This document shows, one piece after another, positions 7,807 to 10,160 of a stretch of DNA of 10,160 bases. How positions within the stretch are numbered: the stretch's first letter is position 1; every line of letters starts with the position of its first letter. The notes under the pieces were generated by a model. The model worked only from the letters and a program-made list of their open reading frames with translations, ran no database searches and was not told the origin of the DNA. The position numbers and the translations under genes were made by a program. Source of the stretch: DATKSG01 sp035531775 (GTDB taxonomy: Bacteria > Actinomycetota > Acidimicrobiia > Acidimicrobiales > UBA8190); NCBI GenBank assembly GCA_035531775.1, contig DATKSG010000077.1, forward strand, positions 1 to 10,160. Reading direction: 5' to 3'.

Positions 7807-7817
7807 GGGCGCTTTGC

Positions 7818-7823
7818 TAGCGT
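7818..7823 (+). promoter_or_regulatory. Possible -10 element before secG (TAGCGT in GCTAGCGTT)
   Basis: The tpiA-secG gap contains GCTAGCGTT. TAGCGT fits the actinobacterial TAnnnT -10 pattern and would start transcription about 25-30 bases before the secG GTG. No good -35 box lies 16-18 bases upstream. The same nonamer pattern recurs before the tRNA gene. CTAG is rare in this GC-rich window, which makes the recurrence noticeable but not conclusive. Confidence 0.3.
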
Positions 7824-7842
7824 TGCATGGTCCGTCGGGCCC

Positions 7843-7850
7843 AGGGAGGA
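7843..7850 (+). promoter_or_regulatory. Strong ribosome binding site of secG
   Basis: AGGGAGGA, a near-perfect Shine-Dalgarno sequence, ends seven bases before GTG 7858. It decides for GTG 7858 over the adjacent TTG 7861 and over the longer open frame in the overlapping register. Confidence 0.75.
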
Positions 7851-7857
7851 CCGCACC

Positions 7858-8088
7858 GTGTTGACCATTGCCATCCTCGTGCTGCACATCATGGTGTCGG
7901 CGGCGCTGGTCTTCCTGATCCTGCTCCACTCAGGCAAGGGCGGCGGGCTCTCGGACATGTTCGGGGGTTCGGTGGGCCAGGCGGCAGCCGGCTCCACGGC
8001 AGTGGAGAAGAACCTGGACCGGATCACGGTCACGGTGGCCGTGATCTTCGCCTTCACCACGCTCACCCTGGCCCTGCGCCTGCAGTGA
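7858..8088 (+). CDS. secG: Preprotein translocase subunit SecG
   Basis: SecG is the small accessory subunit of the SecYEG protein-conducting channel in the cytoplasmic membrane and helps SecA-driven export. The 76-residue product has two hydrophobic helices (about 2-22 and 56-74) joined by a polar loop containing the family signature GKGGGLSDMFGG, followed by GSTAVEKNLDRIT. Length and two-helix topology are typical. The start is GTG 7858, set by the strong AGGGAGGA. In actinobacteria secG commonly follows tpiA, as here. Its stop overlaps the GTG of the next gene (GTGA), which suggests that the export component and the exported lipoprotein are translationally coupled. Confidence 0.95.
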   Translation: MLTIAILVLHIMVSAALVFLILLHSGKGGGLSDMFGGSVGQAAAGSTAVEKNLDRITVTVAVIFAFTTLTLALRLQ

Positions 8089-9818
8089 TCCGCCCGGCGC
8101 CGTGGCCGGTCCTGGCGACGGCCGCCTTCCTGCTGAGCGCCTGCACCGTTCACTCGAGCACCTCCGGCGTCGAGTCACGTACCGGCGTCCATGCGCCACT
8201 CGTCGCCGCTGCCGGGGGAACGGTCTCGGTGGCTGTTGATGGCGTGCCGACGACGCTCAACGATCACACGATGAGCGGCGACGATCCCGCCACCCGGGCG
8301 GTAGCCAGCCTGGTGTGGGCCCAGGTGTTCCAGATCGGGCCGGGGGCGAGCCCCAAACTCGATACCACCGTCGTGCAGAGCGCCGAAGTGGTCAGTGTCA
8401 ACCCCCAGACCGTCGTGTACCAGATCAACCCCGCGGCCGTGTGGTCAGATGGCACACCGATCAGCGCTCAGGACTTCGTCTACGCATGGCTGTCGCAATC
8501 CGGGACCGGCCAGGACGTCGACGGCACGGCAGACTCGGTGGCTTCGACCGCCGGTTACCGAGACATCGCCTCGGTGGTCGGCTCCAATGCGGGGCGCACG
8601 GTGACTGTGGTCTTCCAGACCCCGTTCGCCGACTGGCCTTCGCTCTTCAACGATCTGCTGCCGGCTCATGTAGCCGAACACGCCGGCTGGAACCACGGGT
8701 TCGACCACTTCGATGCCGCCACGCTGGTATCGGCCGGGCCGTGGGTAGTCAGCGCCTGGCGCCCGGGCGAGATGTTGGAGTTGTCACCCAATCCTCATTG
8801 GTGGGGGCCCGCGCCGCACTTGGATCACGTGGTGCTCCAGGCCATGGCCGGTGCGCCGGCCATGGCCCAAGCCCTGAGAGCCGGCCAGGTCCAAGTAGCT
8901 GAACCCGGTGCCTTCGACGGTGCCTTCGCGGCGGCCGTATCGTCGTCTCCGTTCCTCCAGAGCCGAAGCAGCCTGGGGACCACCGTGCTGCAGCTGGTCT
9001 TCAACACCCGTCACGCCCCTCTAGACCTGCCCGCTGTGCGTCAGGGCATCGCCCATGGCGTGGACCGGCCGGCGCTCGTGACAGCCCTGGCGCAGCCGCT
9101 CGACTCGCTCGTGTGGGAGGACAACGACCATCTCTTCGCTAACTCCCAACTTTGGTATGCCGATGATGCAGCGGGGTACGAATCTGCCGACCCGGCCACG
9201 GCTGCCCGATTGTTGGCGACCGGCGGTCTTGTGGCCGACGGCAACGGCACCTGGACACTTAGCGACGCCCCAGTGGTGCTGCACCTCACGTGGGCCTCGG
9301 ATGACCCCTGGTCCGCCGGGGCGGGGCCGGCGATAGCGGCACAGCTGGTCAACGGTGGCTTCGATGTCGTCACCCAGCCGGTATCCATGGCTCAGTTGCT
9401 CGGCACGGTCCTGCCCATGGGGGATTTCGACCTGGCACTGGCCCCGCTCAGCACCGGTCCTTATCCGAGCGCGATGGCCGCTGCCTTCGGGACACCGACC
9501 GTCGCCACGTCGACGTCTCTCGACTGGTCGGGCTTCGACGACCCGAAAATCGACGCTCTGTTCGTGCAGGCTTCGCAACAGTTGGCAGCCTCCCAGGCGC
9601 AGTTGCTCTACCAACAGATCGACAGCGCCCTCTGGACCTCCATGCCGTCCCTGCCGCTATTCGCCGAGCCGACTGTGGCCGCTTGGGACGTCCGCCTGGC
9701 GGGGGTGGACGACGACCCCGGGGGCCTCGGGTTGCTGTGGAGCGTCGACCGCTGGACCAGGTTGATCCCGGCCCCGCAACATGTCCCGGTCAGCTCCCAG
9801 CCCAAGTCAGGGGGGTGA
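8085..9818 (+). CDS. Solute-binding lipoprotein, peptide/nickel family 5 (DppA/OppA-like)
   Basis: The 577-residue product starts at GTG 8085, overlapping the secG stop. It begins with a short lipoprotein signal: one Arg, a hydrophobic run, then the lipobox LSAC with the acylated cysteine C20. The mature protein is expected to be tethered outside the membrane. Family-5 solute-binding features are visible: VWSDGTPISAQDFVYAW (strand/helix with the usual DG..TA.D pattern), SAGPWVVSAWRPGE, PNPHWWG (235-241), VRQGIAHGVDRPALV, and a C-terminal FDLALAPLSTGPYP block. Related proteins bind peptides or other solutes for ABC importers. No permease or ATPase gene is adjacent, so it may serve a distant transporter or have a non-transport role, as proposed for the mycobacterial family-5 lipoprotein LpqW in lipoglycan synthesis; which applies is not decidable here. 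The family is clear, the ligand unknown. Confidence 0.88.
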   Translation: MIRPAPWPVLATAAFLLSACTVHSSTSGVESRTGVHAPLVAAAGGTVSVAVDGVPTTLNDHTMSGDDPATRAVASLVWAQVFQIGPGASPKLDTTVVQSAEVVSVNPQTVVYQINPAAVWSDGTPISAQDFVYAWLSQSGTGQDVDGTADSVASTAGYRDIASVVGSNAGRTVTVVFQTPFADWPSLFNDLLPAHVAEHAGWNHGFDHFDAATLVSAGPWVVSAWRPGEMLELSPNPHWWGPAPHLDHVVLQAMAGAPAMAQALRAGQVQVAEPGAFDGAFAAAVSSSPFLQSRSSLGTTVLQLVFNTRHAPLDLPAVRQGIAHGVDRPALVTALAQPLDSLVWEDNDHLFANSQLWYADDAAGYESADPATAARLLATGGLVADGNGTWTLSDAPVVLHLTWASDDPWSAGAGPAIAAQLVNGGFDVVTQPVSMAQLLGTVLPMGDFDLALAPLSTGPYPSAMAAAFGTPTVATSTSLDWSGFDDPKIDALFVQASQQLAASQAQLLYQQIDSALWTSMPSLPLFAEPTVAAWDVRLAGVDDDPGGLGLLWSVDRWTRLIPAPQHVPVSSQPKSGG

Positions 9819-9829
9819 AATCAGCGCGC

Positions 9830-9835
9830 TAGAGT
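9830..9835 (+). promoter_or_regulatory. Possible -10 element of tRNA-Leu (TAGAGT in GCTAGAGTT)
   Basis: TAGAGT lies 35 bases before the tRNA and fits TAnnnT. It sits in GCTAGAGTT, the same pattern as before secG. It lies in the loop of a weak GCGCG/CGCGC inverted repeat (9824-9828 with 9837-9841). No clear -35 box was found. Confidence 0.3.
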
Positions 9836-9852
9836 TCGCGCCACGGCCGCGA

Positions 9853-9867
9853 TACGGGCCGCCCGTA
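9853..9867 (+). other. Small inverted repeat just upstream of tRNA-Leu
   Basis: TACGGG (9853-9858) and CCCGTA (9862-9867) can form a six-pair stem with a three-base loop, ending three bases before the tRNA. No T-tract follows, so it is not a standard intrinsic terminator for the lipoprotein gene. It could be a leader hairpin removed in tRNA processing, or chance. Confidence 0.3.
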
Positions 9868-9870
9868 CAC

Positions 9871-9954
9871 GTCGGAGTGGCGGAATAGGCAGACGCGCCA
9901 GCTTGAGGGGCTGGTGCCCGCAAGGGCGTAGGGGTTCAAGTCCCCTCTCCGACA
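9871..9954 (+). tRNA. tRNA-Leu, anticodon GAG
   Basis: A complete 84-base class II tRNA folds without a mismatch. The acceptor stem is 9871-9877 with 9947-9953 and the discriminator is A9954. The D stem is GCG/CGC (9880-9882, 9894-9896). The anticodon stem is CCAGC/GCTGG (9898-9902, 9910-9914), with loop 9903-9909 placing the anticodon GAG at 9905-9907. The long variable arm has stem GCCC/GGGC (9916-9919, 9924-9927), as expected for leucine. The T stem is AGGGG/CCCCT (9930-9934, 9942-9946) around TTCAAGT. The 3' CCA is not encoded. It reads CTC codons (and CTT by wobble). Its 3' end is overlapped by a minus-strand recombinase-like gene. Confidence 0.97.
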
Positions 9955-10160
9955 CACGAAACGGTACACGCGCCTGCCGACGCCCTGACCAGGCGTTCTG
10001 CTGGGTCGAAGACCACCCGCACGCCCAATGCGGCGTAGATTTCGGCCTTGTCGGTCGGGTCAGCGGACGCCAGCGTCGCGGCGATCTTGCGCATCCGCAT
10101 GACCAACTTGCGCAGGACGCGGCCCCTAACGCACCCAAATCCAACATCCGGTACCCGACT
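9936..10160 (-). CDS. C-terminal end of a serine-recombinase-like protein (partial, runs off the right edge)
   Basis: This minus-strand frame is open from the right edge for 74 residues. From memory it matches the tail of actinobacterial serine recombinases (resolvase/invertase superfamily, with a large C-terminal region): a helix RKLVMRMRKIAATLA, then ADPTDKAEIYAALGVRV, a VVFDPAERLVRA strand pair, a Cys-rich end, and the terminal CVGEGT. The last residues and the TGA stop (9938-9936) are read antisense within tRNA-Leu, the stop coming from the T-loop. The catalytic serine domain, recombinase domain and zinc ribbon would lie beyond 10160, so it is not known whether the gene is intact. The residues nearest the edge look less family-like and could mark decay. 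No homology search was possible, and the call rests on pattern recognition of a short segment. Confidence 0.6.
   Translation of the reverse strand, partial: SRVPDVGFGCVRGRVLRKLVMRMRKIAATLASADPTDKAEIYAALGVRVVFDPAERLVRASAGACTVSCVGEGT

Noticed and set aside
9819..9870. Intrinsic terminator after the lipoprotein gene
   Set aside because: Two small GC-rich inverted repeats are present but neither is followed by a T-tract, so a terminator call is not supported.
9821..10147. A 108-codon minus-strand frame crossing tRNA-Leu
   Set aside because: Its middle is simply the tRNA read antisense (the familiar GLEPLRP-type peptide), and it competes with the adjacent frame that carries the recombinase-like pattern.
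1..10160. CRISPR arrays, insertion sequences, tandem repeats or riboswitches
   Set aside because: I looked for regularly spaced repeats, transposase motifs and long structured leaders and saw none. Apart from the right edge, the window is continuous housekeeping coding sequence.

Overview
The window is GC-rich DNA with dense, mostly overlapping genes, frequent GTG/TTG starts and a conserved actinobacterial gene order (uvrC, rapZ, yvcK, gap, pgk, tpiA, secG). This fits a high-GC actinomycete. UvrC and GAPDH read most like members of the class Acidimicrobiia, but that placement is made from memory of the families and was not tested by phylogeny.

Layout. On the minus strand, 1-728 is the 5' part of nadA (quinolinate synthase, NAD biosynthesis), cut by the left edge. 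A divergent intergenic stretch (729-950) separates it from a long, nearly gapless plus-strand run from about 951 to 9818. That run holds uvrC (excision repair), rapZ and yvcK/glmR (nucleotide-binding regulators linked in other bacteria to amino-sugar and cell-wall precursor supply), the triose segment of glycolysis gap-pgk-tpiA, secG (protein export channel subunit), and an orphan family-5 solute-binding lipoprotein. Joins are tight. uvrC/rapZ, rapZ/yvcK and secG/SBP overlap by 4 bases, and pgk/tpiA are 1 base apart. Longer gaps precede gap (33 bases), pgk (29 bases) and secG (51 bases). The usual actinobacterial neighbour whiA, normally after yvcK, is absent.

Right end. A complete tRNA-Leu (anticodon GAG) lies at 9871-9954. 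Entering from the right on the minus strand is the C-terminal end of a protein that resembles the tail of actinobacterial serine recombinases. Its reading frame runs into the tRNA gene and takes its stop codon from the T-loop. This looks like the edge of a tRNA-associated integrated element whose body lies beyond base 10160.

Most of the window is ordinary housekeeping DNA. The observations worth following are the recombinase/tRNA junction, the missing whiA, the transporter-less lipoprotein tied to secG, and a GCTAGnGTT motif found upstream of both secG and the tRNA. I see no clearly new multi-gene system inside these 10 kb; if there is one, it would be in the element to the right.
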